Source of the DNA: Liolophura sinensis
Taxonomy: Eukaryota > Mollusca > Polyplacophora > Chitonida > Chitonidae
Reading direction: 5' to 3'
DNA: 64,000 nt
Assembly: GCF_032854445.1 (NCBI RefSeq)
Contig: NC_088298.1
Location: 9,785,504 to 9,849,503, forward strand
The notes beneath the pieces were generated by a model that did no database searches, had not been told where the DNA came from, and saw only the letters and a list, made by a program, of their open reading frames with translations. Shown here piece after piece: positions 45,115-58,369 of this stretch. Position 1 is the stretch's first letter. Each line of letters starts with the position of its first letter. The translations under genes were made by a program, and so were the position numbers.

Positions 45115-48100
45115 ACAAAGAACCAAACTAATAAATAAATGAATGACAAGCTTAGCTCCTCTGATATGCAGCTGTCTGTATTAGTAAAAACATGAGGTGG
45201 AGAACTGTTGCAAACTTTACCTACACCATATAACATATGAGGTGGAGAACTGTTGCAAACTTTACCTACGCAATATAAAAGACTACAGTTTAAAGATTAT
45301 CGCCAGAGCAGCGACAACAGTGCTCTAATTGTCAAATGGACACGTTGAAATACGCCATCTTGTCAATTAACCTCACTTTAATAGGGTCTGAAGTTAGCTG
45401 CAATATATAGACGTCACTCGTCTAGGATAACCCAGAGCTCAGTTCTTGTTTACCTGCGCAGTCATACATAATATTAGCCAGTTTGACATCCCGGAAGCTG
45501 AGCTGTTTTGCATGTCCCATGACGTGCTGATAACGCTGATCTTTGGCGATGATGGTAGGTAAGCCATTCACGGAAAAAGCCTGGAATAACTTCAGTGTGT
45601 TAGTACACCAAGTTCTTATATATTATAGATTAATACAAACAGTGACATATTCAGACGACTAGCTACACAAATCAACCTACGGTGTATGGTTACTTGGTTG
45701 AGAGCTTGACCGATATTCCCTGTGAATTCTAAACTTTTCATTTGTTGATTGCCCCTACTGATTAATGTCTGCTTCAATGGGAGACTCAAGGACTTCATAT
45801 GCGTTTTATGAACGCACGTACTCTGATAAAAACTGTGCAAAATTAAGGACAGAATAAATGACTTCAAAGTCTTGATACAAGCAGGAAGGAGTTTTACGAG
45901 TTCCCCATTTATTGGTATCTGTTGTCTTAACATTGTAACGCACATGTTCACTAAGGTAGATGGGAAAATTCATCACAGAACGCAATGTGAACGGGTAAAT
46001 AACGCATAAAAGGATAAACAAATGCAATTAATGCAACCGTACATGGGATATAATATTAGATTTGAGCTCGAAATTCTTAGCATTACATGGCTTCGCGACA
46101 GTAAAAAATATCTATTTATATAAATGTTATAATTTTCCAGCGCTATTCAAATGGAGAAAAGACAAAGACTCCTATTCATTCAAAATCACAAGTAGGTTTT
46201 CCACGGGCTCTGCCCAGCCCCCCCCCCCCCCCCCCCCCCCGCCCTCTCTTTCCCCACAAATAATCTGTCGTAGAAGGGAAATGTTCAATAATCTTCAGTA
46301 CGGCGTAAAACACCAACCAAAGAAATAAACAGAAGCAGATATGTATATATATATATATATATATATTTCAACAAACAAAAATAACGACATACTGCGTACG
46401 GTTACCTTTTCACTGTAATGCATGATACTCTCGTAGTCATACGGTACGTCATAGTTGTCGACCGTTCTGAGCGGGTACCTGTTGAAGTTGTAGAGAAGAT
46501 TTGACGGAATGTTCTGCTCCTGAATAGTGACGTAAGCGTCACGATCTGGTCGCGTTTGCTCGTGCTGGAACCCCACCGCGTGACCAAGCTCGTGAACGAC
46601 GACTTGTTCCTGGAGGAGAGGGGACCAAAAAGGTTACATATATAATGACAGAATGGAGAGCATCGACGACAGTGTGATGTCGAATGATCCCATGTAAATG
46701 GTGAAATACCGCCTATTGTCAACTTACCCCAGTTAGGCTTGTATGGTACTCATGTAAAAGTTTACATAGTAGCAATCTGTGCGAAAAACGACTTCAGCAG
46801 AATTGGGAAAAACATGAAGGCCGTGATGTTCGTTGCAATTTATTAGAATCTAGAATTAATCAAAATGCACTGTTTTTTTTTTTGTCACGTTTAGTGAACA
46901 ATAACATTAAAACAATAACAGACAAATCAATGAAAAGAAAAAAAAAACACCTGTAACTAAAATACATGCGCGTCATCTGCACATTCCAAATATGATTTCA
47001 TGATTTTTTTCCAGTGAACAAAATGCAGACAAAACCCACTGTGGCTAGATTTGAACAGGTGGTCACAGTGACGACACAGATGATTAGTATGGCATGATTG
47101 GTCCAAAAAGACCACCATAGAGTCTTTATTTGCACTGTATTCACTGTGAGAAAATGTGAAAGGAAATCATAAAAGCCATTTCCGGAAATGGTCTAATAGA
47201 TGACCCATACTTGCATTAAAGGTGGTAATTCTCCAGTTAACTGCCATTAACTATATACTTATATCAACGTCTTGCTACTTAGGTACTAACTTATCAGGAG
47301 TACGAACCCTTTAACATCATGACAGCCCATATATACTACATGCGCTACATGATCAAGTTAAGCGTGATCCAGTACCGAATTTTGGGGTCGCATGTGCTTC
47401 GTTTTCATAATTGATCAAATGTACACTGGGAAACTATTTTGAACCAGCTGGAGGTAAACCGCATCGAGGACAGGGTGATCGCAGTTAAGGCCACACCAAT
47501 TTAACTTGTTGCTTTATGGGAAGAATAAAAGAGGGTTTCAGGTCGTACTTAACAATTTTTAAGTTATATGACGACGAGGGGTCATTAGGTATCTGTACAT
47601 ATATTGTGTCTTCTTGGGGCAGGGCAGGTCCATGCCGCCGAAGTGCTAACGCCACTGAAGTTTCATGCCAAAGACACCAGACATGACACCTCACCAAGTC
47701 ACATTATACAGACACCTGGCCAACCAGTCCTGTTTCCATGTAATCTCTCAATACTGAGCGCCAAGAATGAATGATTACGGTTTAACGTCACATTGCTAAG
47801 CGCCAAGAAGTAATATTTTTAACGCCTTTGTTATGACACCACCCGAACTGGGTCTCCGGTCTGCGGACTTCGAGGCGAACGGCCTAACCGTTAGGCCACC
47901 GAAGCGGTTTACGGCTAGAATAAATTTTTCGACGGAGGGTATAAAATAAAATCTTGAAAATCATCTAATTTGTGGAATATGTGGACTATCCGGAAAGTTG
48001 TAGACATATTTAAAAACACAACAACAACAAAATAAAGAAATAAATAAAATAAAAATTATGCAGATCGGACTAAATAAAACGGTGGATTTTCAGTTCTATT

Positions 48101-51100
48101 TTCATCCTAGGTTTAGAATTTTTGACGTAGGCTCGTTCGTGAAACACAAAATAAAATTGGTGTCGCCTAACTATCAATACGACACGAAGCATTATTCTGT
48201 CCTCTGATAAATCGTCATGATGCTCCGCCCCGATAGCACAGTTGGTAGAGCGGCCGCTTCGGGAGCAGTAGATCCAGGATCATCCCTGGGTCGAGTCACA
48301 CCTATGACCTTGGCGGTCAGCATGAATTGGATAGTGCAATTGGTTGACCCGTATCAGTATAATTCTCGGGCGGGGAGGCTTACTTGCCTTCGGAGAGCCG
48401 TCTCAGTGAAGCAGCACTAGATAAAAGAGCGGTGGAAATCCATCCTGCAACAAGGAGGCACATTAAATGCGCTCCAAGGATTCCTTCGTCGTCATATGAC
48501 TGAAAAAATGTTAAGTACGACATTAAATCCAAAGCACTCACTAACTCACTCGTCATAATGAAGTCTGTGTCAAATTGATCTTTTATATTAAGATGACCGC
48601 TTTCACTAACAGACACTGTACAGTGTGTGTAAAGTACACAGGAATGGACAAATGGGATGGGGGCTCGCGACTTTGTCCAAACGATACTTCTCCATGAGCT
48701 GCTCGATGAACGACTTCGGCAAACTGTTGTAAGGGAGATAACTGCACTTACCAGGCGACATCCACGACCAAGCATCACTGGCTGCGTTCCGCCGATCATG
48801 CCGACGTAAGAGGAACAGCTGGTAAAGTTAAGAAATTCCAACATCATACAGAAATGAAACTAATGAAACAAAATTTAATATATCGTAATTGTAAATAAAA
48901 TTTAAAGAATAAAAATAATTTGATTGGTGTTTTACCCTGTGGTCAAGAATATTTCACTTACACCACGGCACATCGCATTATAGTGAGAGGACAGCAGAGA
49001 TGCCTAGGGAATGAAAATAAATCCTAGTAACCTACTGACTGTTGCACACTCTGTGATTGATTCGTTGTATGCTACATGACCCTCTTTAGTGCACAAGATT
49101 TACTTAATGAACATTAAAAGGTTTAATTCGGAGCTACCTTTTTTCAAAGTTAAAATCACTAATATTACGGATGACTGAAAAATAAGACTATAAAATTCTA
49201 TTTACCACACGCCCATTCATCGTCAATAACTATTATTAAATGCAAGGCTAAGGTATATAAAAGAACTTAAAATAAATTCTGGTCACGGGCCGGGTTATTA
49301 GAGAAATGGAAATGTCCTACCCGCCGCCATTTTGAATCCTAATCTTGTTGCGATCAGAGGCTGTGGCGGGCAGGAACCTCACACATGTGTGTTTCTCCCA
49401 CACGTTAAAAGCTGACTGGATGACAGTACGATCGTAACGACCTGTACAAAAAAGGAAAAAACAAAAAAAAAATACCCCGATGTACAGAAGATCTCTGTAA
49501 GTCAGTTGCTGTATTGATATCGGAAGTCTTCTAACTGAATTTCTGTCCGCCGTCGCATAAGTGACATATCATTAAGTACGGTGTAAAACACGGATCAAAT
49601 AAATTTAAACTGAATTAAAATACTGGACACGTATTTTATTCAAGAGTACTTTATATTTATATAACAGCGGCCAGTGTTACGAGTCGATGCAGCCGATCTC
49701 TGCCAGACAGACTTCCTGACCTAAAGCTGCAGTCGAAGCAGCGAGACCTGGATTCGAACTTGCAACCTCAGTGGTCACAGGACTGATCATAGATGTAAGT
49801 CAGTTATTTGCCAAAGGATGGTAGTTTCCTCTAGACATCCCGTTCAACTTAACCCAACTGAAATGTTCTTTAGCACGATGTCCATCTTAAACCAGTCGAT
49901 CAATCCATCCTGCAAGTAGATGTATGCATGTCAAATTTCCTAAATGTCTGTGAATCATGGATGAAAAAAATGACATACATTCTACCTGCCTTTGGTAATG
50001 TCTAGCACGTACAACCTACAAATATAGTCTTTTCATGTACGATAGCTGTGAGAAAATGCTTCCGAATCGCAAATTCGACATTGACTGGCCTCATTGGTCT
50101 TTCAAATGTATAACCTGCAAACAAAACTGTTTAATGCTTGAACTGTCAGTAGTTGCCTTCAAATTGTGGTTTAAGTCAATATGTAATGCATTGCTATTCC
50201 CCTTTTGTGGGAAAGTTTGTCAAGAACATGCTAATAGTCGGTGGTTTATACCGGGTAATTTACTTTCCTCCACTCATAAAACTGTCCACGATCGTATAGC
50301 TAAAGAGTTCCTCTGTATGGAACTTGACAACGATAAAATAAATAAATAAATAGTGTGTGGGAAATTGACTACTCTCTGTAAGAATTGATGTTTTACATTA
50401 CTTTTAGATACAGTAAGATTAAACGGCTGACCGTACACTAAATAACTTACTAAAGACTCCATTTTGGAACTCATACGGTATAACCTTGTTCGTCCATCTG
50501 TAACGAGAGCTTCTAATCGCCTTCCTCTTATGTCGAGTAAAGCCTCTGGGATAAATTAAACAGAATAAATTTTCTTGTCAGAAAAGGTAATCATATAGAA
50601 AAATATGATATTTTGATGAAAGCATTTAATGTTGAAGACGGTGTTGCGGAAATTTGTTGGACAAAATCTATATTCGCTAATCAACTAAACACACAAGTCA
50701 TCTCCAAGATTTATAACAAACAAAAACCGTCTCATTGATCAGGTCAGCTTATTGGTTGTACCTAAAAAACCGGCCACCCTCGACCAGTAGGGACTGAGAC
50801 CGTGTAAAGGTTTGCGAGGTGTACTGGTCTTTATTTCAGTCACCTCATTTGGGGTTTTATTCTAACTGTTCAGGTAAATGCTTAGATATTAGTAATGTAA
50901 GGGCCTCTAGCACGACGGCTTCAGTAGCGGGTAAAAGGGTCAGATTAAAACAAATGCAGTTATATTAATTGAATTTCATTAGACGTCAGTAGTATAAAAT
51001 TACTGAAAATGCTGTGTTTCATCAGATGTAATGAATGTTTACATGAAAACCTTGCTAAGGAACAAGCCCCAATTAGCAGAATCCTATTTTATGGAGGCAT

Positions 51101-53424
51101 AAAATACAGAAGACTATAACGTGGGGAGCAAAAGGAGAGCAGCTAAGACATTATGATAGTTTGTAAATGGTCTTCAGTTCGCAAAAAAAAAGAAAACAAG
51201 GTTAAACAGATATGTACTTACGCCTGGTACAGGAGAACGTCTTGCCATTGTTGACGGGTCAGCATAATGTCTAGTTCGACCCGAACGTCTCCGGACTGGC
51301 CGTACAGCAAACCAAACTGATCAGCTGGTAAACAGAAACCATGATCGATTAAAGTTACAATCACTAGAAAATTAGCAAAATGGGACAAATAACAATTTAG
51401 AGAGAAAATCTGTGATTCTGTTAGGAGCTTCACAATTGTTGAGCGACAGTAATGAAAACACAAATATCAGATTCATGAATTTCAGTTTTGTACACGAAAA
51501 GATTACAATATGTGTGTTAGAGTGAGTGAGTGCTTGGGGTTTAACGTCGTACTGTGTGTTAGATGTATTTGGTAATACTTACATGCAAAGTCTAGCCATT
51601 TCAAAACAGAAACAAACAGAACTTGGTACATGGCGAGATTGGCTTAACAGGCAGGAAATAAAGACTGTACGATAAAGGAAAATTTTTCTAAGAATATTGA
51701 ATATTGTAGACTTTTAATTATTTCAGACATCGCCGTTTTCATACAAAGGGAGACAACTCTTTCCTTCATTGTGTACTGTTAAACAAGATTATGGCCGAGC
51801 AGAGAGCACAGACTATGGTTTGGTTGCATTCAAATGTGACATTGCTTATTTTCCCTATATCTGTTTATGCTTTCATGAAACCACAAGAAAACTTACAGCT
51901 CTGGGCAGCATTTGCAATCATTTCATCTATGGATGCGGGAGAAGTCAGTTTCATTAGCTGAGAAAAAAAAAATTAAGTTGTGAATTTCATTGTAACCTGT
52001 AAAGAGACCATACCGAAGATTTTTGGCAAAAAGCTATATTTGCTACTCAAACATTTTTTCACCTTTTTTACAATGTGGCTTATTTATTTGATTTTTGTTT
52101 TTCACGTCGTACTCAAGAATATTTCACTTATACGACGGCGGCCCGCATGACAAAAGTAGATTACTGCCTTTCTAAAAAATATTAATCGCTGGCCTGTACT
52201 AGTTATAGTGTTACAAGTAATAAGTTGGAAAAATTATAACACGACACGTTTTATACACGTTAAGAATTTTGTCACCGGTTTTAAACGGTAACAAGTGCAC
52301 ACACTGGGCTGATATTTCGTGAAAGACAATTTTTGAGCTACTCTAAATAACAAAACAATTCGACTGCATTTGCGCTGATCGATATTTTTGCCATTTATAA
52401 TCCCCGTTATAGTATCTTTAACATTACACAGGACACTACCACTTGCCAAAGAGTCGTTTTGCACCAAAAATGTTAGGTGATGTTTTATCTATTTCGTTAT
52501 TCGTTATTACACTTTCTCTCATGTCGGAAACATATTTTATACCAAATTGTGAGATGCAATTCGCGGCAAATAATAAATCTGAAAAAAAAAAACAGCTTAA
52601 AAAATATATTTGATCAAAACCGGCGAATCTTTCAATAGGGTTGTTTCTCGTTAATATGTAACTTTTGCTCACACAGCATGAAATGAAAAAGTTAGGAAAA
52701 TGGTCTCTAAAATATTTTTATTTTTTTCCCCACTGAATTAAAGGCAGCAAATTGTAATTGTAATTGTTCCAATTGTAAAGTAAGGTTTATGAACCATGTA
52801 CTGACAGTAATAATGTACTTTGATTATCACATTACTAGAGCATTAATTATACGTGCGCCTAATAAAAGCTATTATAACGTTAACAACTTTGTTTAGAGTG
52901 GAAATACTGTGACGTCAGAGTACCCAAACACCAGCTAAATGACTCATATTATTCTCCAGGAAATTCAAATACCTACGTGCATTAAACTCGTTAAAAAGGT
53001 AAACAAACACCATAACTGAAAGCGTTTTAGGCAAAGCCTTTACTTGCATGTCTATCTAATGGGCTTTACTTCACTTTTAACTTTCTATCCTTTGAAGGCA
53101 TCCTTGTACTGATCGACTGCTTATTGAACCCATCAGACATGAATCCCGCTTGCTCAAATCCTCTCTATATGGGATGATCTGACAACAACCTTCGGATGGC
53201 TATGGGTTTCCCCTGGGCTCTGTCAGGTTTCCTTCCACGATAATGTTGGCCGCCGTCGCGTAAGTGAAATATTCATGAGTACGGCTTAAAGCTCAATCAA
53301 ATAAATAACTAAATCTCGAAGAAATGAATTTACAGGCATTCAAGTTCTAACTCACCTGAAACAGCAGAGAAAGCCATAAGATTGTTAACCTGATGCTGCT
53401 CGGTAAAAATGTGAACAGATCCAT
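42084..53424 (-). CDS. astacin metalloprotease with three ShKT domains (gene B)
   Basis: Eleven exons: 53424-53356, 51957-51897, 51324-51222, 50545-50451, 49441-49321, 48818-48752, 46609-46406, 45580-45454, 44499-44179, 43412-43230, 42208-42084 (TAA stop). Total 1476 nt, 491 aa, phases consistent. Signal peptide (hydrophobic LTILWLSLLF); propeptide ending RHKR (82-85); mature region SSRYRWT. Zinc motif [19 protein letters not shown] with H178, H182, H188 and base E179; Met-turn SIMHY with Y237. Then Cys-rich ERCPKKTCPG to C312, a T/K-rich linker, and ShKT domains at 349-383, 392-428 and 457-491, the protein ending on the last cysteine. Exons of 61, 121, 204, 127 and 125 nt match gene A exactly. 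A cttacag lies directly before the ATG, so a non-coding upstream exon is possible. The exon 5 donor is the weak gtagga. Function: secreted protease, biological role unknown. Confidence 0.92.
42850..43025. repeat. inverted-repeat PLE terminal remnant with decayed hammerhead-like core
   Basis: Two arms of about 75 bp in opposite orientation flank a short centre in the last intron of astacin gene B. Each contains caaggcattctta...atatacaacttc and a block around tacatcgaaacgt. On the plus strand the right arm reads ctgaaaa, a 6-bp stem cgatgt/acatcg, then aaacg. This resembles the hammerhead ribozyme core (CUGANGA, stem II, GAAA) found in Penelope-like element termini, with one core position changed. 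Confidence 0.55.
43590..43720 (-). mobile_element. SINE B fragment
   Basis: Reverse body (gttgagtccatgacgcc ... ttccttgctctaacctgtc) in intron 9-10 of astacin gene B, beside a (GTAT)n-like tract at 43500-43585. Confidence 0.7.
44127..44151. repeat. poly(C) tracts in gene B introns
   Basis: A C-rich run lies 28 nt downstream of the exon 9 donor of gene B. A second run (about 20 C) is at 46212-46231 within a SINE A remnant. On the gene strand these are G-runs. Confidence 0.9.
44179..44499 (-). CDS. astacin gene B exon 9: Cys-rich segment fused to ShKT1
   Basis: This 321-nt exon carries the EGF-like cysteine cluster (C285-C312), the Thr/Lys-rich linker and the first ShKT domain (C349-C383). 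Gene A encodes the same part in two exons of 111 and 204 nt with an intron of about 740 nt between them. Confidence 0.92.
46406..46609 (-). CDS. astacin gene B catalytic exon 7
   Basis: This 204-nt exon, phase 0 to 0, encodes residues 173-240 with HELGHAVGFQHE, RPDRD and the Met-turn SIMHY. Donor gtaacc, acceptor cctccag. Substitutions against gene A are mostly conservative. Confidence 0.95.
47548..47908 (-). mobile_element. SINE B copy with an internal LINE-tail-like insert
   Basis: Reverse copy from cttaacaatttttaagttat to the head ending taggccaccgaagcgg. A segment near 47765-47800 (gaatgattacggtttaacg) resembles the LINE 3' end and breaks the body. Confidence 0.75.
48223..48545 (+). mobile_element. 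SINE C, full length
   Basis: tRNA-like head (gatagcacagttggtagag ... ggatcatccctgggtcgagt), body with cgtatcagtataattctcgg, tail tcatatgactgaaaaaatg, aagcactcactaactcac. In intron 6 of gene B (downstream of exon 6 in transcript order). Confidence 0.85.
53165..53315 (+). mobile_element. SINE A tail fragment in intron 1 of gene B
   Basis: Body and tail (acaacaaccttcggatgg ... gtacggcttaaagctcaatc, AAAT-rich end), just downstream of the first coding exon of astacin gene B. Confidence 0.8.
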
Positions 53425-54019
53425 TCTGTAAGAAGGCCACAAGCTCACACCGAGAATGCAGTCAGCTATACTGGCAGACAGGCGCTATGCTAAGTAATTT
53501 TCTTAGGTACCTCATAGTTAAAATTAACCAGTAAGACCTAGCGCTGCTTTACAACTTTGCGCGGTAGATTAAGGTCATAATAGATTCAGTATTCTGCTAA
53601 GACCACATTCAATAGTTCTAATTTCAACACGGTCGTTTTCTAGGGAGTAGAAGAAATCAGCCGACTTCTTAAAGTCTTCCGCATACAGAAATAACCCCAG
53701 TGTCCGGCCTGTTTTAAGTACGAAAAGTTTGAGAACATTCCTCTCATGCATTTAGTGGGAAAAAAATAGATACAGGAAAAAGCGTTTGCGTTGTCGCGGT
53801 AAAGCCTGCTTTGATATGTATGAAGTCTATGTAAATAGGTAACTTCGTCGTACCATTGGGCAGAAAAACCATTGAGTCATCCTATGAAAAGTTACTACAC
53901 TTGTGAACATTTATCAACGCTAAGTAATGGTGCTAAGAAAGTGAAGAATGTCTCAAAGACATGCTAACCGGAACTTTCACGGAGCATACAACCTTAGGTC
54001 TTTAACTTTATGATTTACA

Positions 54020-54256
54020 AGGGGCCTCCGTGACTCAGTTGGTTAGCGCGCTAGCGCAGCGTAATGACTCAGGCGCCTCTCACAAATGCGGTCGCTGTGA
54101 GTTCAAGTCCATCTCACGCTGGCTTCCTCTCCGGCCGTACGTGGGAAGGTCTTCCAGCTCTGCCCGGTTTCCACCCACCATAATGCTGGCCGCCGTAGTT
54201 TAAGTGAAATATTCTTGAGTACAGCGTAAAACACCAATCAAATAAATAAATAAATT
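54020..54256 (+). mobile_element. SINE A with clear target duplication
   Basis: Head ggggcctccgtgactcagtt, tail ggtaaa-type ending cagcgtaaaacaccaatc and (AAAT)n. A short internal deletion removes part of the body after gggaaggtcttccagc. Flanked by tttatgatttacaa at 54005-54019 and after 54255. Confidence 0.92.
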
Positions 54257-54310
54257 TATGATTTACAAATATTTGTTACTGGATGAAACTATTATATTGT
54301 TGTATGTATA

Positions 54311-54355
54311 TATACAACTTACTCTCCATAGTAAGTACTGTAGTATTATATATAT

Positions 54356-54440
<85 letters not shown>

Positions 54441-54528
54441 ACTTACTCTCCATAGTAAGTACTGTAGTATTATATATATATATATATATATATAATACTA
54501 CAGTACTTACTATGGAGAGTAAGTTGTA
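54311..54528. repeat. three-copy hairpin element in (AT)n
   Basis: A 37-bp block (acaacttactctccatag, taagtactgtagtat) appears at 54313-54352 and 54437-54474 in direct orientation and at 54491-54528 inverted. Copies 2 and 3 form a long hairpin with an AT loop; each block also contains the inner palindrome acttac/gtaagt. Confidence 0.9.
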
Positions 54529-55009
54529 ACAGTCTGATACAGTTGGTAAATGGACACACGTACCCGGCGAAACACGGTCTCTTGTCACTTACCACAGTTA
54601 GGGTGTAATTCTAACGGTTTGTCTAAATGCTTAAAGAGTACCTGCAGCAAATAATAGCAACATGGACTGTCCTTAGCATCAAGACTTAACCACATTTCGG
54701 TGGGAAAATATATAGTGATGTTAATTGTAAGTCAGTCACTTAAAATGTTGTGTTGTCAAGTCTTATCGGACATAGAACCAAGGCGTCACTCTCAAGGCAA
54801 GCGATCGGAGCATAGCCAATAAATAAGCTGACTCGAATTCAACTTTCGCAGAATCCGAGGCCGCCTTAAATCAAAAGTTTAATTTACGCATAACCCGTTA
54901 TTTATTTATTTCTAATAACATGTCAGAGATATTTGTAAAATGTTTATCTACCAACTGCTTCTCCAAAAAAAATGACCAGCTTCTCTAAAAAACACACCCA
55001 ATAATTGAA

Positions 55010-55375
55010 TTAATGAATGAGTATGGCTTAACGCCACATCAGCAATATTTCAGCCATATCGTGGCGAGGAAAAGCGAAAACACGATACGGTTAAGGTTTT
55101 CGATATGATGGTGTGAACATCAAAAGTGAAACAAAAAGTACGGACAAATTTAAATTCAGATAAAAGAAAAATAAGAGTTAAAACTCGAAAATCAGCATAT
55201 TTTAAAAATAGTTTATCTAGAAATCTATATGTATATAACTGTTTATCTATAAATATTTACGACAATTAAAATTTATATTTTACGATGTAGGCCAATGGAC
55301 TTCAAATAATTTATGACAACATCGCCAGCGATGCTGTCAAATAAATCATATATAGACTTGAGTGTGCACCCAATA
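55010..55375 (-). mobile_element. 5'-truncated copy of the same RNase H LINE (3' UTR only)
   Basis: Matches 61240-61580: tggcttaacgccacatc, atatttcagccatatcgtgg, tgacaacatcgccagcgatg and caaataaatcatatatag in the same order and orientation. Only the 3' UTR is present. Confidence 0.85.
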
Positions 55376-56889
55376 TTTGAACAAAGACGATTAGCTAAAA
55401 ATACAAACGTCTGAATTTCATCCACAAATTTCGGTCATGAGCACATTCTGATTCCCTGATGTTAAACACGTTTCCACTCATTCACATCACAATGACCCTG
55501 TGGCTCTGAATACGGCGAACATTTCATCCCGTCGCACGTAAGTGTCACTACATTAGATTGGATAGTCAGGTCACGTGTACTCTAAGTGAAGTCCAAAGTT
55601 TCGCGAGCAATTGCAAGATTTAGCACAAATAGTAACTGCATTTACGGATTGACTGGAGACTGACACCAATTCTGTAGCTGTATTTGTTAAGAAAAGGTAT
55701 TTTTACATCAAGAAAAAAATCACCGGCAGGTGGTTGACGACTGCTGGTTCAGGTCTGGTAGTAGTGCGTGTGTATGTGATTATTTATTTGACTGGTATTT
55801 TCACTCCGTACTGAAGAATTTTATTTATTTTAATGGTGCTTTACGGCGTACTCAAAAATATTTATTGTATTATTGTGGGAAGAAAATGGGCAAAGCGCGG
55901 GGAAAACCCACGACCATCCGCAGGTTGCTGCCAGATCTTCACAGAAGGGGGAAGCCAGCATAAGCTGGGGAAGAAGGGACGGGGCATGGAAAGTGGACAA
56001 CACTAATTATTTACAACTTCTATCAATTTGTCAAAAATTACACAATAATATACTCGCATCTCGTAACTACTCCGTCGTAATGGTGACTCATAGGCATTTG
56101 TCTGGGTAACTATGGAGGGCATTTACATGGTTATCAGCTTTATTTCGGTCAATGACCATTACACCGGTGACTTCTAATAAATTGCTTCTAACTTTATTGC
56201 CTTTTGTTTTCCGAAACAGACGCGAACACATTATTTCTTTCATTCGCTTAATTCGGATATTTGCGCGTATTTTTAATGCTGCGAGACAAATAGCAGTATC
56301 GTTCAGTATTGAGTTATACACTGTAAAAACTGTATGTAAAAGTACAGTACAAACTGATGTTAAATATACTGTGCATTCCAGTGTTAGTCATTTTGCATCC
56401 CTGTTTGGTGCGATAATACATTAGTGCGATACATGGTTCGGTGGTATAAATCTATAAATTGCCATCGATTTACAAATATTTGTGTTTTCACAATGCATTT
56501 TGCTGAAAGACTTCACACCATGTTTCACTGTAAATAGGAAACATAATTTTTCACGTTCATTTCATGCAATCGTGCCTCTGTGTTTGCATTATATACTGAT
56601 GCCTTACAGTTCTTAATGAAGTTTCTAAATTCTTGTACTATTTATAAAATTTTAACACCTTGCAGCCTACTTTGTGAAGCAAGCCAATTCAGTTTAACCG
56701 AACTCTAAGGCCAAACCGGTAGCGTAAGTGTTTATCTCAAATCTGAAAATCTAAACTAACAGAAAGGTTTTGGAACACTTTAGTTTTGAGACAGCTTGGT
56801 AGGTTTAGACCGAGCCGTAGAACTGAACAGAATAAGAACCAAAGACCTAACTCTAAGGCTGCAGCCGATCAGAAGTTGAAAAAAGTGCG

Positions 56890-57132
56890 ACTCTGATGCA
56901 GCGCTGTGGGTGTATCTGGCCTACTACTGACTGCATAGTACCCTCCCTCTGCCGCGAGATGTCTCTAAGTTTTGGCAGCAATTATCTCCCCTACTTGAGC
57001 AGTGATGGATGGCTTCGATTAAGACGCGCCGCTCTTACGAGAATATTGGAACACGCGGTCGCTCGGAGCATGCGCAGTTGAGACCAAAAAATCGCGGAAA
57101 GCTGAGAAGTGGAAACAAGCGCCAAACAAACG
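56890..57132 (+). promoter_or_regulatory. candidate promoter and non-coding first exon
   Basis: A locally GC-richer segment with gagcatgcgcag (NRF1-like) at 57067, ending in acaaacg followed by gtaagt at about 57131. It could be the start of a plus-strand gene whose coding exons lie right of the window. The open frames here are not recognisable. Confidence 0.25.
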
Positions 57133-57727
57133 GTAAGTCATCTATTTGCTGCCAGTGTAGACTTGAGTTGTGAGGAGCCCAAAAGCCTACATGTGGTTTT
57201 TACGATTGACCTACGTTTCAGTGTCAATTGTGTCAGTTACAATTTAGGTCTGTTGGGAGGGGGGGAGGCATTGCAACAGAGTGCATTCCAATACACCCAA
57301 TGTGAGATTTCCTGATGGTGGAAGAAATTATCGTTCGGCTCACGAACAGTACACAGACAACACGTCTGTCGTAACCACCAGGCTGAACGACAGTCGGCTC
57401 GGGAACGGCAAACCGGCCACTGTGATCAGCACATAGAACTCAGATGTACCTTCGGGTAGGTTTGTGAGAACGTGCATATCGATAGTGTAAAATCCCTGGT
57501 ATGCCATTTAAAATATCACATTCGACAGGGCGATTTGATGCAGTGCCCATTTTTCTACTGTTCAAGAAACTTTAACTTTGGAAACTTTTCGCACAACGCG
57601 AAATCATGGGATCAAATCAGATCTGGAGCTGTTGTCATGTTATCACAGTATCAAGTATATTTCTTAATATCCTTATTAATATTTGGCTGAGGAGATTTTC
57701 TAGTAATTTAACAGATGTATTGTAGAA

Positions 57728-57965
57728 CAGTGAGTGAGTGAGTGCTTGGGGGTTTACGTACTTAACAATTTTTCAGTGATATGACGACGTAGGAATTCGA
57801 AGAGTGCATGTAATATGCCTCCTTGTTGCAGGACGGATTTCCACCGCTTTTTTTATCTAGTGCTGCTTCACTGAGACGCCTTACCCAAGCCAAATAAACG
57901 GCCCCGCCCGAGCCATTATACTGATACGGATCAATCAGTCGTTGCACTATCCTCACAATGCTGAA
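57728..57965 (-). mobile_element. SINE C fragment with a partial duplicate
   Basis: Reverse tail (gtgagtgagtgagtgcttgg) and body to tcaatcagtcgttgcac. A 60-bp piece (tgcctccttgttgcagg ... agtgctgcttcactctg) recurs at 58000-58060. A lone tail of the same type is at 51519-51555 and another at 6330-6375. Confidence 0.75.
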
Positions 57966-58369
57966 CTATATTTCTGTGCGCATATCCATGGTTTACTCTG
58001 TTGCCTCCTTGTTGCAGGGCGGATTTCCACCGCTTTTTTATCTAGTGCTGCTTCACTCTGTTGTGACAACCTGTAATGACAAGTACTAATATAAAAGTCA
58101 TACAGCACTTTCACTTTATCTTCATTTCTGCATAATTTTCTTTGAAAAGTTCAGTTGTCACAGATTGTTTAAAGAAAGTTTGACTCTATATGTACTCATT
58201 TGCCAAATAAATAACATTCTGTTGTACTATATCATGTTTTTTCGTTCTGTCGTGAAACTTTCTAGTGATATTTGTGGGAACCTTGATCATGTTGTCACCC
58301 CTGTCCACTGAAGTGGAAAGTTTAAATTTGATTGTCTTGAGGCCTGTATCCGACTTACAATGCATGATC

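Noticed and set aside
50035-50349. 104-codon plus-strand open frame, Cys-containing
   Set aside because: Within intron 4 of gene B, antisense, ends in an AAAT-rich tail typical of retroposed repeats; no family recognised.
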